The notes below the pieces were generated by a model. The model did not search any database and was not told where the DNA came from. It saw only the letters and a list, made by a program, of their open reading frames with translations. Positions 53,238 to 61,962 of a stretch of DNA of 64,000 nucleotides are shown here, piece by piece. Numbering within the stretch: position 1 is the stretch's first letter; each line of letters opens with the position of its first letter. Both the position numbers and the translations under genes were made by a program. This stretch comes from Paraflavitalea sp. CAU 1676 (GTDB lineage: Bacteria > Bacteroidota > Bacteroidia > Chitinophagales > Chitinophagaceae): assembly GCF_029223285.1 (NCBI RefSeq), contig NZ_JARHUJ010000005.1, forward strand, positions 372,001 to 436,000. Reading direction: 5' to 3'.

Positions 53238-53690
53238 TTAATGGCCGTTCTGCCTCCTCATTCGCTGACTCGCCACCATCACAATGAAATAATACCCAAG
53301 TGGTATCACCAGCAAGGCTTGCAATACCCCGGTTAGTTCAAATAGAAAGTCATTGGGCATCTCATACATAGGGGGTGGAAATAAACTTGCCATGGTTTGT
53401 CCATTTACGCCCGCGAAAAACAACAGGTTTTTGAACAGGTGATTGTAGACTCCCTCATACAAGCCGATGAACCAAATGCTGAGCACCAGGTTGGCGGTGC
53501 AAAAGAGATAATAGAGCGCTTTGCTGTAGCGCGTTTGTTTTACGTAGATCCAATTCAGGATAATGACCGGCAGGCTGAACGCCAGCATGTGTAATCGCCA
53601 GGGCGTGCCATACAGCCAGGCGCCATACGCATGGTGCAGACTTGTCATGATCATTAAACTGATGCCGTACAGAGCTACTTTTTGTTTCAT
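53238..53690 (-). CDS. Small multi-pass membrane protein, function unknown
   Basis: This is a 150-residue protein with four predicted TM helices (start MKQKVALYGISLMIMTSLHH at 53690; the upstream extension is polar and not membrane-like). Segments include LHMLAFSLPVIILNWIYV, YLFCTANLVLSIWFIGLYEG and LLVIPLGYYFIVMVAS. No family recognised. It is divergent from the HxlR regulator gene 85 bp away, so that regulator is a likely controller. Confidence 0.8.
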   Translation of the reverse strand: MKQKVALYGISLMIMTSLHHAYGAWLYGTPWRLHMLAFSLPVIILNWIYVKQTRYSKALYYLFCTANLVLSIWFIGLYEGVYNHLFKNLLFFAGVNGQTMASLFPPPMYEMPNDFLFELTGVLQALLVIPLGYYFIVMVASQRMRRQNGH

Positions 53691-53775
53691 GGTTTGTATT
53701 TTCGACAAAGTTGGTCCATAGATTCCCCGCCCGCAATAAGTTTCCAAATGGTTACCTTTAACTTTCTTTAATGGG

Positions 53776-54207
53776 ATGCGTATGACACCTCTTCATTATG
53801 ATGCCGATCATTGTGTGATGACGAAATTTTCTGCGCTGATTGCGGGCAAGTGGAAGCCCATCCTGCTGCACCTGGTCGAAAAGGAAGTGAACCGGTTCAA
53901 TCTCCTGCAGCAACAGATGCCTTCGATAAGCCGGAAGGTGCTTGCCGAACAATTGCGTGAGCTGGAAGCTGATGGGCTGTTGACGAGAACGGTGCTGAAG
54001 GCAAAGGCGCCGCAGGTAGTGGTGTATGGTTTAACGGAGAAAGGCCGCTCGTTGAGAAGGCTCATAGATACCATCATTGGCTGGTGCACGATGCACCTGA
54101 AAGAGCATATACCTGATGAACTCGTTCCGGTTTACGCGCAGCACTATCCTGAGCTGGCCGGCGATCTGTTCCCGTGCAAGGCGGCTGATGGTGGAACAGT
54201 TTTATAG
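53776..54207 (+). CDS. HxlR-family winged-helix transcriptional regulator
   Basis: This is a 143-residue regulator. The HxlR pattern is clear: IAGKWKPILLHLV, FNLLQQQMPSISRKVLAEQLRELEADGLLTR and VVYGLTEKGRSL, a winged-helix DNA-binding fold. The N-terminal CVMTKFSALIAGKW keeps Cys14, which in some HxlR proteins is redox active. An ATG two codons later is an alternative start. It is divergent from the small membrane protein, and its end overlaps the convergent hybrid kinase by 6 bp. Confidence 0.93.
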   Translation: MRMTPLHYDADHCVMTKFSALIAGKWKPILLHLVEKEVNRFNLLQQQMPSISRKVLAEQLRELEADGLLTRTVLKAKAPQVVVYGLTEKGRSLRRLIDTIIGWCTMHLKEHIPDELVPVYAQHYPELAGDLFPCKAADGGTVL

Positions 54208-56553
54208 CTCCAATCCCTTCAGGTCTGTTACTGCCTGTTTACAAATTGCATGGATCTTGTCGAACAATTCCTGCAAACCGCTGGTGTCTTCTCCAGCCAT
54301 GGCCTGTTTTTCTATGGCCAGCAACTCGGCACCAATGGCTGGTGTGAGTCCGAAGAAACCAATGGTATTGCGTAAGGAGTGGGCTGTTTTGTAGATGGTT
54401 TTATAGTCGGCCTTGTTGATGGCGTTTTGAAGTTTAGTGATCTCGCGCGGATTCTGGTTGAGGAAGATGCTGATCATTTCCCGGATGAAGGTTTTGTTGT
54501 TGCGCGTTTGCTGTTGCAGAAAACTTAAGTCTATGCGCGGCAAGTTTGTGCTAGCTTGTTTTCCGCCATATTGTTGTTGCAGGTTTCTGGCCCAGTGGGC
54601 GATCTTATCGAGCAGGTCGTTTTCTTTGAATGGCTTGGCGAGATAGTCGTTCATGCCGGCCTGCAGACATTTTTCTCTTTCACCCGATAACGCATGCGCC
54701 GTCATGGCAATGATGGGCGTAGCGAGGTGCAGCTCATCACGGATCAATTGAGTGGTGCGGTAACCATCCATCACCGGCATTTGTATATCCATCAAGATGA
54801 GATCGGCCTGCCGTTCGCGCAGGTACTCTATGGCCTTTTTACCATTACGGGCCACCGACACTTCAAAGCCCTGGCTTTGCAGGATGATGGACGTGAGCTT
54901 CTGGTTCATCTGGTTGTCTTCCACGATCAATATTTTCTTCAGTGCCAGGTAATCTCTATGGATCGTTGCTTCCCGCACCAGGGTTTGATGCAGTTCGTGC
55001 GATTTCTGATAGGTGATGGTGAAGCTGCATTCGGTACCGGTACCTTCCTTACTGGTGATGGAAATGGTGCCACCCAATAGTTCAACCAGTTGTTTGGTGA
55101 TGGCGAGGCCGAGTCCGGTGCCGCCGTATTTGCGGGTGATATGGGTATCGACCTGGGTAAACCTTTCGAATATAGCACTGATCTTATCGGCTGGTATGCC
55201 AATACCGGTGTCGCGCACGCTGAAATGTAATTCTACAGTTTCCTCGGTTTCCTGTTGTATGAGGCAGTTTATATACACGCCTCCGGCTTCGGTGAATTTA
55301 ATGGCATTGCCCATCAGGTTCACCAGTATCTGGGTAAGGCGCATAGGGTCGCCGAGTACGGGAAAGCTGATGCCCATATCTACGCTGCAACTGAGGCGAA
55401 GATCTTTGCCGGCTGCTTTGGTCGAGAACATGACCTGCAGCGAATGCATCAGTTCGGGTATGCTGAACGGTATGGATTCGGTTTGAAATTTACCGGCGTC
55501 CAGTTTGGACAGGTCGAGTATATCGTTGATAATCGAGAGCAGGGTTTTGCCCGAGGTATGGATGGCTTCGAGATAATCTTTTTGGGCTGCGTCGAGTGAG
55601 GTCTTCTGTAAAAGATCGGTGAAGCCAAGGATGGCGCCCAATGGCGTACGCAGTTCGTGGCTCATGTTGGCGACGAAGTCGGACTTTGCCTGGGCCGATT
55701 CTTCGGCCAGTATCCGCGATCGTTCCATTTCTTCCTCTACTTTCTTGCGTTCGAAGAAGGTAGGGATATTTTGATTCGTTTGGGTGGCGTATTGCTTTTG
55801 GTGTACTGCGTTGAACCGTGCCAGGTGTTCGGGCATCTTATGGGGTGGGGCCATGATGAAAGTGCAGCGATCATCGCCCCGTGCAGTGCAGCTTACTTCC
55901 ACAGCGGTGAGCGGGATGCCGAAGCTTTGTTCGCACCAGCCGGATGAATAGCCGGCATTCATGATGCAAACGGGTTCTTTGGAAACGGCGCCTGCTCTTT
56001 TCCACGAATCCGCCTCGAAGGAGTAGGGATGGTCATAGATGAGGCAGAAGTTGTCGTCGGGTGAGGGATTGCTTTCGGGCGATATATCCACAAAGGCCCA
56101 GCCCGACCAGGCAAAGTGGATGGGACCGGCCGATAATTTGGCAATGGGATCGGTAACGTGCATGCGCTCATGAAAGTCGCGGGCATCGTGCAGCCCTATT
56201 ACATGCGCATAATCGAACAGGAAGTTGCGGCCAATGGCAAATGCCTCACTCTCTCCTTTATCGGCATAAAGGCGTTGAATGGTTTCGAGGAATCCTTTGG
56301 AGAACGCAGAGGCGCGCACCAATACGTACCGCTGGTCGTTGATCTCGATGGTGCCCTTGGTAGGGTCCATCTTAAACCCTTTGAAGTATTCGCGCACGGT
56401 AGCCTGCGCCACATCGAATAGCGGTTGCATGGGTTCGGGAACGGTTACGGCGCGGCCGGCCGGTAAGGAGTGCAGTCCCTGGCGCAGCAGTGCATTCTCC
56501 TGTTCGAGGGCTTCTATACGTTGTTGAAGCGATTTCAATGTTGGTGATGGCAT
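54202..56553 (-). CDS. XylR_N/V4R-sensing hybrid histidine kinase with receiver and Hpt domains
   Basis: This is a 783-residue soluble phosphorelay protein with no TM segment. The order is a short coiled coil (LQQRIEALEQENALLRQGL), a XylR_N-like activator domain (about 55-150), a V4R domain with four Cys placed as in phenol sensors (VCIMNAGYSSGWCEQSFG, AVEVSCTARGDDRCTF), HisKA with His299 in NMSHELRTPLGAILG, HATPase (LMGNAIKFTEAGG, DTGIGIP, GTGLGLAIT), receiver with Asp589 (DLILMDIQMPVMDG) and Hpt with His725 (TAHSLRNTIGFFG). The XylR_N-V4R pair usually belongs to sigma54 activators that bind aromatic effectors; fusion to a hybrid kinase is notable. It likely senses a small molecule in the cytoplasm. 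Confidence 0.92.
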   Translation of the reverse strand: MPSPTLKSLQQRIEALEQENALLRQGLHSLPAGRAVTVPEPMQPLFDVAQATVREYFKGFKMDPTKGTIEINDQRYVLVRASAFSKGFLETIQRLYADKGESEAFAIGRNFLFDYAHVIGLHDARDFHERMHVTDPIAKLSAGPIHFAWSGWAFVDISPESNPSPDDNFCLIYDHPYSFEADSWKRAGAVSKEPVCIMNAGYSSGWCEQSFGIPLTAVEVSCTARGDDRCTFIMAPPHKMPEHLARFNAVHQKQYATQTNQNIPTFFERKKVEEEMERSRILAEESAQAKSDFVANMSHELRTPLGAILGFTDLLQKTSLDAAQKDYLEAIHTSGKTLLSIINDILDLSKLDAGKFQTESIPFSIPELMHSLQVMFSTKAAGKDLRLSCSVDMGISFPVLGDPMRLTQILVNLMGNAIKFTEAGGVYINCLIQQETEETVELHFSVRDTGIGIPADKISAIFERFTQVDTHITRKYGGTGLGLAITKQLVELLGGTISITSKEGTGTECSFTITYQKSHELHQTLVREATIHRDYLALKKILIVEDNQMNQKLTSIILQSQGFEVSVARNGKKAIEYLRERQADLILMDIQMPVMDGYRTTQLIRDELHLATPIIAMTAHALSGEREKCLQAGMNDYLAKPFKENDLLDKIAHWARNLQQQYGGKQASTNLPRIDLSFLQQQTRNNKTFIREMISIFLNQNPREITKLQNAINKADYKTIYKTAHSLRNTIGFFGLTPAIGAELLAIEKQAMAGEDTSGLQELFDKIHAICKQAVTDLKGLEL

Positions 56554-56657
56554 ACAAGCAGTTTACGAAGTTGCGACAGGGTAAGGATCTTGGTGGCGGA
56601 CCCGGATAGCCGGAAAAGTTGCTAATGTACGTCAAATGGCGATGCTTTTGGGGCTCA

Positions 56658-56687
56658 CTTAACGGAAAGGGGGTTTCGCTTAACGGA
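56658..56687 (-). promoter_or_regulatory. Predicted LytTR-regulator operator, second copy
   Basis: On the - strand TCCGTTAAG occurs at 56687-56679 and again at 56666-56658, with 12 bp between, identical in half-site and spacing to the site at 50580-50609. It lies 104 bp before the hybrid kinase start (same orientation as at 50580) and 63 bp before the PEP-mutase-family start on the + strand, where a near -7 box TACCTTTC is at 56697-56704. Which gene it controls cannot be decided by eye. Confidence 0.6.
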
Positions 56688-56750
56688 TGTTATGCGTACC
56701 TTTCCTATTCGTTGGCCGCATGCCGGCGTTCACTAAATAGCTATTGAAAA

Positions 56751-57596
56751 ATGAAACCGACCTACACAGAAACGCAGGTGAACAAAGCTGTCACCTTCAG
56801 GGCCCTGCATGAACGGCCCGGTATATTCGCTTTCCCGAATCCCTGGGATGCGGGTTCTGCAAAAATGCTTACAGCACTTGGATTTGAAGCCCTGGCTACC
56901 ACCAGTGCCGGCGTTGCTTTCTCCCTGGGTAAACCTGATGGAGAAGGAGCCTTGACGCGGGAAGACACCCTGGCCAATGCCAGTGCTATTGTACAAGCCA
57001 CGACCTTGCCGGTGGCGGGTGATCTTGAAAATGGTTATGGCGACCGCCCAGAGGATTGTGCCTACACCATCCTGGCAGCTGCGGCTGCAGGGCTGGTGGG
57101 TGGATCCATCGAAGATTCCACCGGCCGGCCCGATGATCCGATCTATCCATTCGAGCTGTCGGTAGAACGGGTAAAGGCAGCTGTACAGGCAGCGAGGAGC
57201 CTGCCCTTTCCCTTTACACTCACGGCCAGGGCAGAAAACCTCATCAATGGCCGCCCCGATCTGAACGATACAATACGACGCCTGGAGGCCTTTGCCGCAG
57301 CAGGCGCCGATGTATTGTTTGCCCCGGGTCTTTCAACCCGTGAGGAGATCGTGACCGTCGTGAAGGCGGTAGCGCCAAAGCCCGTGAACGTAGTGGTGGG
57401 TTTGGGGATGACGGGTTTGTCGCTGAACGATCTGGAAGCGCTGGGTGTAAAACGGGTAAGCCTGGGCTCTTCACTGGCAAGAGCTGCTTATAGCGGATTT
57501 TTAAGGGCGGCGGAGGAATTGCATAGCAGGGGGACCTTTGGATTTACAGCGGGGCTGACCTCGTACGGTGAGATCAATAAAATACTCAAGGGATAA
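56751..57596 (+). CDS. Isocitrate lyase/PEP mutase-family enzyme
   Basis: This is a 281-residue cytoplasmic TIM-barrel enzyme. The family signs are FAFPNPWDAGSAKML-like (IFAFPNPWDAGSAKML) near residue 25, TTSAGVAFSLGKPDG, PVAGDLENGYGD at about residues 86-97 (metal-site Asp/Glu), and GGSIEDST. It belongs to the subgroup with DLENGYG in place of the DADxG of true PEP mutase, so the substrate, probably an oxo-acid cleaved or formed at a C-C bond, is not known. It has no KKCGH motif of isocitrate lyase. The LytTR site upstream may control it. Confidence 0.9.
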   Translation: MKPTYTETQVNKAVTFRALHERPGIFAFPNPWDAGSAKMLTALGFEALATTSAGVAFSLGKPDGEGALTREDTLANASAIVQATTLPVAGDLENGYGDRPEDCAYTILAAAAAGLVGGSIEDSTGRPDDPIYPFELSVERVKAAVQAARSLPFPFTLTARAENLINGRPDLNDTIRRLEAFAAAGADVLFAPGLSTREEIVTVVKAVAPKPVNVVVGLGMTGLSLNDLEALGVKRVSLGSSLARAAYSGFLRAAEELHSRGTFGFTAGLTSYGEINKILKG

Positions 57597-57622
57597 AAAA
57601 AACCCCGCATGGAAATGCAGGG
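57594..57622 (-). terminator. Terminator-like hairpin oriented to the left
   Basis: CCCCGCAT (57603-57610) pairs with ATGCAGGG (57615-57622) with one mismatch, loop GGAA. On the - strand it is followed by a T-run that reaches into the stop codon of the PEP-mutase-family gene; on the + strand there is no T-run. No - strand gene is visible to the right. Confidence 0.45.
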
Positions 57623-57852
57623 CGTACACTAATCAAATTCGTTAACCATTAAACCTTATCCTTTGATATTATAACGGACGATGCAGTCCAGGTAACCAAG
57701 GCAACCGGTAACTTTTTTAATGTTTTTTTTGAGCCTTGGTCGGCTTATCCCTGTTGTATGGTCAATGTTGGTGATAATCAGGCATCTGTGGTGGTAGTCG
57801 ACCCAAAGGATTTCTGTACATTGCATCATCGTTGCTATCTTAAAGCCATACC

Positions 57853-60174
57853 ATGAAAAAGCAGGTCCTCGATTATTCTGATCCTTCCTGGTCCGAGCGT
57901 GGCCTATCCTGTTCTATTTCCTTTACTCCCTTTCTTCACTGGCTACGCAAAATGGTGGTAGACGAGCCAACCGTACGCCGGCATTTTTACCGGCAGGTGC
58001 TTGACCGGTTCGAGGCCCATCCCGGGTTGCCCGATGAAATTCCGGTAGCAGCGATACAGCAGTACGAGGAATTGCTCGAATGGATGTATGCCTGCCTTAC
58101 ACCGGGCGAGTCGGGTAAGGCGATGATGTGGTCGTTGTGGGTACCCGTACAGCCGGTGATGTTTTATGGCACCAATGCTTTTTATGATCTCATTCAATTG
58201 TATAAGATCGACCTTGCCCATCGTTCGCCCGAGGATTTCCGGCGCGAACAACTGCAGATGGTCTACACCTATGTGCTGAGAAAGCTTTATCATTTTCAAT
58301 CGAGGCAGAACGATTATTATCATGCTTACCTCAACCCGGCTACCGACCTGCTTCAATATTACACCATCAGCATCAATGCCGACTTTATCGACGTGGTACC
58401 CAAAGGAGCATTGCCACCACTTGACCTTACCCGGCTTCATCAATGGTTGCAGGAAGGGGCGGGGTACGATGCGTTGGAAAGCGCTTTGCCGCTCGATCTG
58501 TTCCACTTTACCGGCATCTCCATTGCCACCATTACGGATGTTACGGGCCAGCACGCGCTCAATAACCTGCGGGAGGTAAAGTTGTCGCGCAAACGCGATG
58601 AACAGGAGGCGGGTTACCGCACTATCATACGGTCGCTGAAGACATTGGTGCGCAACAATCATATTCAATTCGATCTTTTCCCGCTGGTGCAGGTGAATGG
58701 GAAATACGTATATGGTTACGAGGTAGGCGGCACGGGTATTTTGTATAGCGTATGGGGCGATAGTAACCTCACGCCGGAGCAATTCGAGCAACAGGCCGCG
58801 GGTTATGCCGCCAATCCGAAATCATTCTTTTCGCGCGATGTGCAAGCGGAAAGCACCGAAGGCAGAGGCTGGCTTTCACATTTTGTAAAGGCCGGCGTGC
58901 GCTCGATGGCTACGATGCCCATTTTTAATGGCGATAAAATGGTGGGTACTTTTTGCATGTATACCATGGGCGATGAACAGTTCGATGAACAGGCGATGGC
59001 GCTGCTTGAAACAGCCTTGCCCGCCATCGGGCAGATCCTGCAGGTGTATATCGACGAGTTTGCCCTCGAGATCGACGATATTATCAGAGAGAAATACACG
59101 TCGATCCAACCGGCAGTACGCTGGAAATTCCGCGAAGCTGCCTGGCAGCACCTGTACCAAAAGAAAAAACAATTGCCGGCCGCACAGGTGGGCATTCAAT
59201 TCAACGGGTTGCATCCGATCTATGGGGCGATCGATATCCGCAATTCTAGTGTGGAACGCAATACGGCCATCCGGGCCGACCTGACCACGCACCTGCAACT
59301 TTTGCAGGCGACGCTCACGCAACTGCAGGCCGTGCACAGCTCTTCGCTGATGGACCAGGTATTTTTTACCATCCGGAAATGGCAACAACTATTGTCCGGC
59401 GACATACTCGGCGCTGCAGATGAAGCCAGCATTAATCATTACCTGGCGATCGAGGTAGAAGCCTGGCTCGATCATCTTATGGTACAACATCCCGATGCGG
59501 CACAAACCATCCGTCAATACCGAGCGATGATCGAAGGCGCGGATAGTGCCGTATTTACCAACCGGCGCGCGCTGGAACAATCCATGCAAATGATCAACAA
59601 CGCGATCAGTAATTACCTGGATGCCGAGAACGCACAATTGCAGCAATTGTATCCCTGTTATTTTGAAAAGTTCCGCACCGATGGGTTGGAGTATGATTGT
59701 TATATTGGTCAATCGATAGCGCCCGATAAACCATTCGATCATTTTTACCTGAAGGGTATAAGATTGTGGCAATTGTCGTCGATGGCCGCGATTGCCCGTA
59801 TTACGCGCGAGCTGATGCCGGAGATGCCGGTGCCGCTGCGCACCACCCAATTGATCTTTGTACACGACCATACGATCGATATCAGTTTCCGTACGGACGA
59901 ACGCCGCTTCGATGTAGAAGGCGCTTACAATATCCGTTACCAAATGATCAAGAAGCGCATAGATAAGGTGCACGTGCGCAGCACGGGTGAAAGACTTACC
60001 CAGCCCGATAAACTGGCCATCATCTATTTTAACCGCAACGACCTGGCCGATTACCTCCCATACCTGCAATACCTGCAGGAGACTGGCATATTCCAGGAAG
60101 GCCTGGAAGAACTGGAGCTGGAGCCACTGCAAGGTGTGAGTGGTTTGCATGCGATCCGCGTAGGGATAACGTAG
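57853..60174 (+). CDS. GAF-domain-containing protein, function unknown
   Basis: This is a 773-residue protein without signal or TM segment. Residues about 1-270 are helical and unrecognised. Residues about 275-410 form a GAF-like sensor domain (FVKAGVRSMATMPIFNGDKM, VGTFCMYTMGDEQFDEQA, LLETALPAIGQILQVYID). The next part holds IQFNGLHPIYGAIDIRNSSV, a conserved stretch I have seen in similar Bacteroidota proteins, and then helical sequence; the last 200 residues (FEKFRTDGLEYDCYIGQSIA, LEPLQGVSGLHAIRVGIT) are unknown. There is no kinase or cyclase motif. It stands alone. A cytoplasmic signalling role is inferred. Confidence 0.8.
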   Translation: MKKQVLDYSDPSWSERGLSCSISFTPFLHWLRKMVVDEPTVRRHFYRQVLDRFEAHPGLPDEIPVAAIQQYEELLEWMYACLTPGESGKAMMWSLWVPVQPVMFYGTNAFYDLIQLYKIDLAHRSPEDFRREQLQMVYTYVLRKLYHFQSRQNDYYHAYLNPATDLLQYYTISINADFIDVVPKGALPPLDLTRLHQWLQEGAGYDALESALPLDLFHFTGISIATITDVTGQHALNNLREVKLSRKRDEQEAGYRTIIRSLKTLVRNNHIQFDLFPLVQVNGKYVYGYEVGGTGILYSVWGDSNLTPEQFEQQAAGYAANPKSFFSRDVQAESTEGRGWLSHFVKAGVRSMATMPIFNGDKMVGTFCMYTMGDEQFDEQAMALLETALPAIGQILQVYIDEFALEIDDIIREKYTSIQPAVRWKFREAAWQHLYQKKKQLPAAQVGIQFNGLHPIYGAIDIRNSSVERNTAIRADLTTHLQLLQATLTQLQAVHSSSLMDQVFFTIRKWQQLLSGDILGAADEASINHYLAIEVEAWLDHLMVQHPDAAQTIRQYRAMIEGADSAVFTNRRALEQSMQMINNAISNYLDAENAQLQQLYPCYFEKFRTDGLEYDCYIGQSIAPDKPFDHFYLKGIRLWQLSSMAAIARITRELMPEMPVPLRTTQLIFVHDHTIDISFRTDERRFDVEGAYNIRYQMIKKRIDKVHVRSTGERLTQPDKLAIIYFNRNDLADYLPYLQYLQETGIFQEGLEELELEPLQGVSGLHAIRVGIT

Positions 60175-60200
60175 GGCTGCCTGTGCTGCGTATTGATGTT

Positions 60201-60923
60201 TTATTTCGGCTTCACCACGCCGATGATGACCCCAAAGTTGCCATCGGTTTGCAGGCAGTTCTGTTCGGGCAGGTAGGTTCTTGATACAAAGCCGTCGAGG
60301 TAAAGGGCGTTGAGGCAGCCCTGTTGTTTAAAGAATTCCGCGAAGTCGTAGAAGTTGACGCCTCCCTTCGACATGGCAAAGAGTAGTTTGTTGCCGGGCA
60401 GAATGCCCACGCCATTGCGGATGTTAATATTGATAGATCCTTTCGTAAATGCCGAATGGTGTTTGCCATCGATCAGCAGCATCGGACCCGACTGAGTGGC
60501 ATATTTGATCTTCCCATTATTAATAAAATCTTCTGTTCGGCATATGGAAGCTTTGCCATCCGTGCTGACATAAAGAATGCCGTTTGGCTTCATGTAGAAG
60601 TTGCCGCTCGCATTGGCTTTATTGATCTTTTTAAGCGTCTTTTGTTCCTGTATATATAGTCCTACCGGTGTGCCATCTTCCTGGTACATGCCGCCGTTCA
60701 TGGCAAATACCAGTTGCTGGCTTTTTCCTTCCACATGATCTTTTAAGCGCTGAATGCTTCCCAATATTTTACCCTGGTCGTCTTTCCAATAGAAGAGCAG
60801 GTCCTGCTTTTGGGGGTCGACAATGCAGTAGATGAATCTTTCGTCTTCTGCGGGTGGCTTGATGAAGGAAGTGGATACTGTAATCGCAATCAATAAAAGA
60901 ATAAGCGTATTCAGCCTTTTCAT
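60201..60923 (-). CDS. Phosphodiester glycosidase (NAGPA)-family secreted protein
   Basis: This is a 240-residue secreted protein with a signal peptide (MKRLNTLILLLIAITVSTSF). The NAGPA-domain motifs are present: LVFAMNGGMYQEDGTPVGLY, TQSGPMLLIDG, NIRNGVGILPGNKLLFAMS and the closing LNALYLDGFVSRTYLP. The family includes the enzyme that uncovers mannose-6-phosphate in animals and bacterial periplasmic glycosidases for phosphodiester-linked sugars. The substrate is not known. It is convergent with the GAF gene (26 bp between stops) and divergent from the isomerase gene. Confidence 0.9.
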   Translation of the reverse strand: MKRLNTLILLLIAITVSTSFIKPPAEDERFIYCIVDPQKQDLLFYWKDDQGKILGSIQRLKDHVEGKSQQLVFAMNGGMYQEDGTPVGLYIQEQKTLKKINKANASGNFYMKPNGILYVSTDGKASICRTEDFINNGKIKYATQSGPMLLIDGKHHSAFTKGSININIRNGVGILPGNKLLFAMSKGGVNFYDFAEFFKQQGCLNALYLDGFVSRTYLPEQNCLQTDGNFGVIIGVVKPK

Positions 60924-61009
60924 GGTGTTTGATATTGTCGGATGAACAATATAAACACAAATCCGGCCATTTTCCCGGAAGATTAGTACTTTTCAGTAAC
61001 ACACTCATC

Positions 61010-61957
61010 ATGAACAGGAAACAATTCTTATCCCTTACAACGATGGCTGGCCTGGGTGCTGCCGCACCGATTGCCATACTTGCTGCAGAACAATCAACTA
61101 CTCAAAAGGCTAAACGATACCAGAAGGGCGTAAGTCCCTGGCCCATTTGCCTCGACACGGCTACTATACGCCCGGCCTCGCTCGAGGATAAAGTGAAAAT
61201 TGCTGCCAAAGCAGGTTTTGACGCTATCGAACCCTGGGATGGTGAACTGGAAAAGTATGAAGCCGACGGCGGCAACCTGAAAGACCTGGGCAAAAAGATT
61301 AAAGACCTTGGTTTGTTTGTGCCCAGTGTGATCGGCCTATGGAATGCCCTGCCGCCCGGCAAAGATGCCTTTGACGCTTCGCTGAAAGATACGCGCCGCC
61401 GCATGCGTATGGCAGCGGATATCGGCTCACAACATATTCAAACCATTCCCAATACCGTAGGGGAGAAGTGGGATCAGAAATATGTGGCTGCCCGCTACCG
61501 TGAGTTGCTGGAAATGGGATTGAAGGATTTCAATATTCATCCCGCCCTCGTATTTGTGAAGTTCTTCCCGCTCAAAACCATGGGGCAGGCAATGGGCGTT
61601 GCCCTCGATGCCAATCATCCCGGCGCTATGATCATCCCCGATACCTATCATATGCATATCTCCGAAGGCGGATTCGAGGGCCTGCCGCTAATTAGTGGTA
61701 AGTCTATTGCCATCTTTCAGTTTGCGGATGCGCCTGCTTCGCCGGCAGTAGACCAGTTGGAAGATAAACACCGGGTATATCCTGGTGATGGCATACTGCC
61801 TTTACCCAAAATACTCAAGGACCTCAAAGGCACCGGCTTCACTGGCTGTGTATCGCTGGAGCTCTACAATCCCGAATACTGGAAGCAGGACCTGCAGCAG
61901 GTTGCTGAAACCGGTTTGCGCAAAACGCTGGATGTTGTGCGTAAGGCTGGGGTCTAG
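61010..61957 (+). CDS. Sugar phosphate isomerase/epimerase-like TIM-barrel protein
   Basis: This is a 315-residue protein. The ATG at 61010 gives an exported N-terminus (MNRKQFLSLTTMAGLGAAAP) like those of Tat-type oxidoreductase-fold proteins in Bacteroidota. The AP endonuclease 2/xylose isomerase-like barrel is clear: AAKAGFDAIEPWDGELEKYE (metal Glu in IEPWD), then IIPDTYHMHISEGGF (DxxH), IAIFQFADAP, HRVYPGDGILPLP and GCVSLELYNPEYW (metal Glu in SLELYN). The sugar is unknown; inositol or rare-sugar use is common in this family. It converges on the oxidase gene with 5 bp between stops. Confidence 0.88.
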   Translation: MNRKQFLSLTTMAGLGAAAPIAILAAEQSTTQKAKRYQKGVSPWPICLDTATIRPASLEDKVKIAAKAGFDAIEPWDGELEKYEADGGNLKDLGKKIKDLGLFVPSVIGLWNALPPGKDAFDASLKDTRRRMRMAADIGSQHIQTIPNTVGEKWDQKYVAARYRELLEMGLKDFNIHPALVFVKFFPLKTMGQAMGVALDANHPGAMIIPDTYHMHISEGGFEGLPLISGKSIAIFQFADAPASPAVDQLEDKHRVYPGDGILPLPKILKDLKGTGFTGCVSLELYNPEYWKQDLQQVAETGLRKTLDVVRKAGV

Positions 61958-61962
61958 CTATC

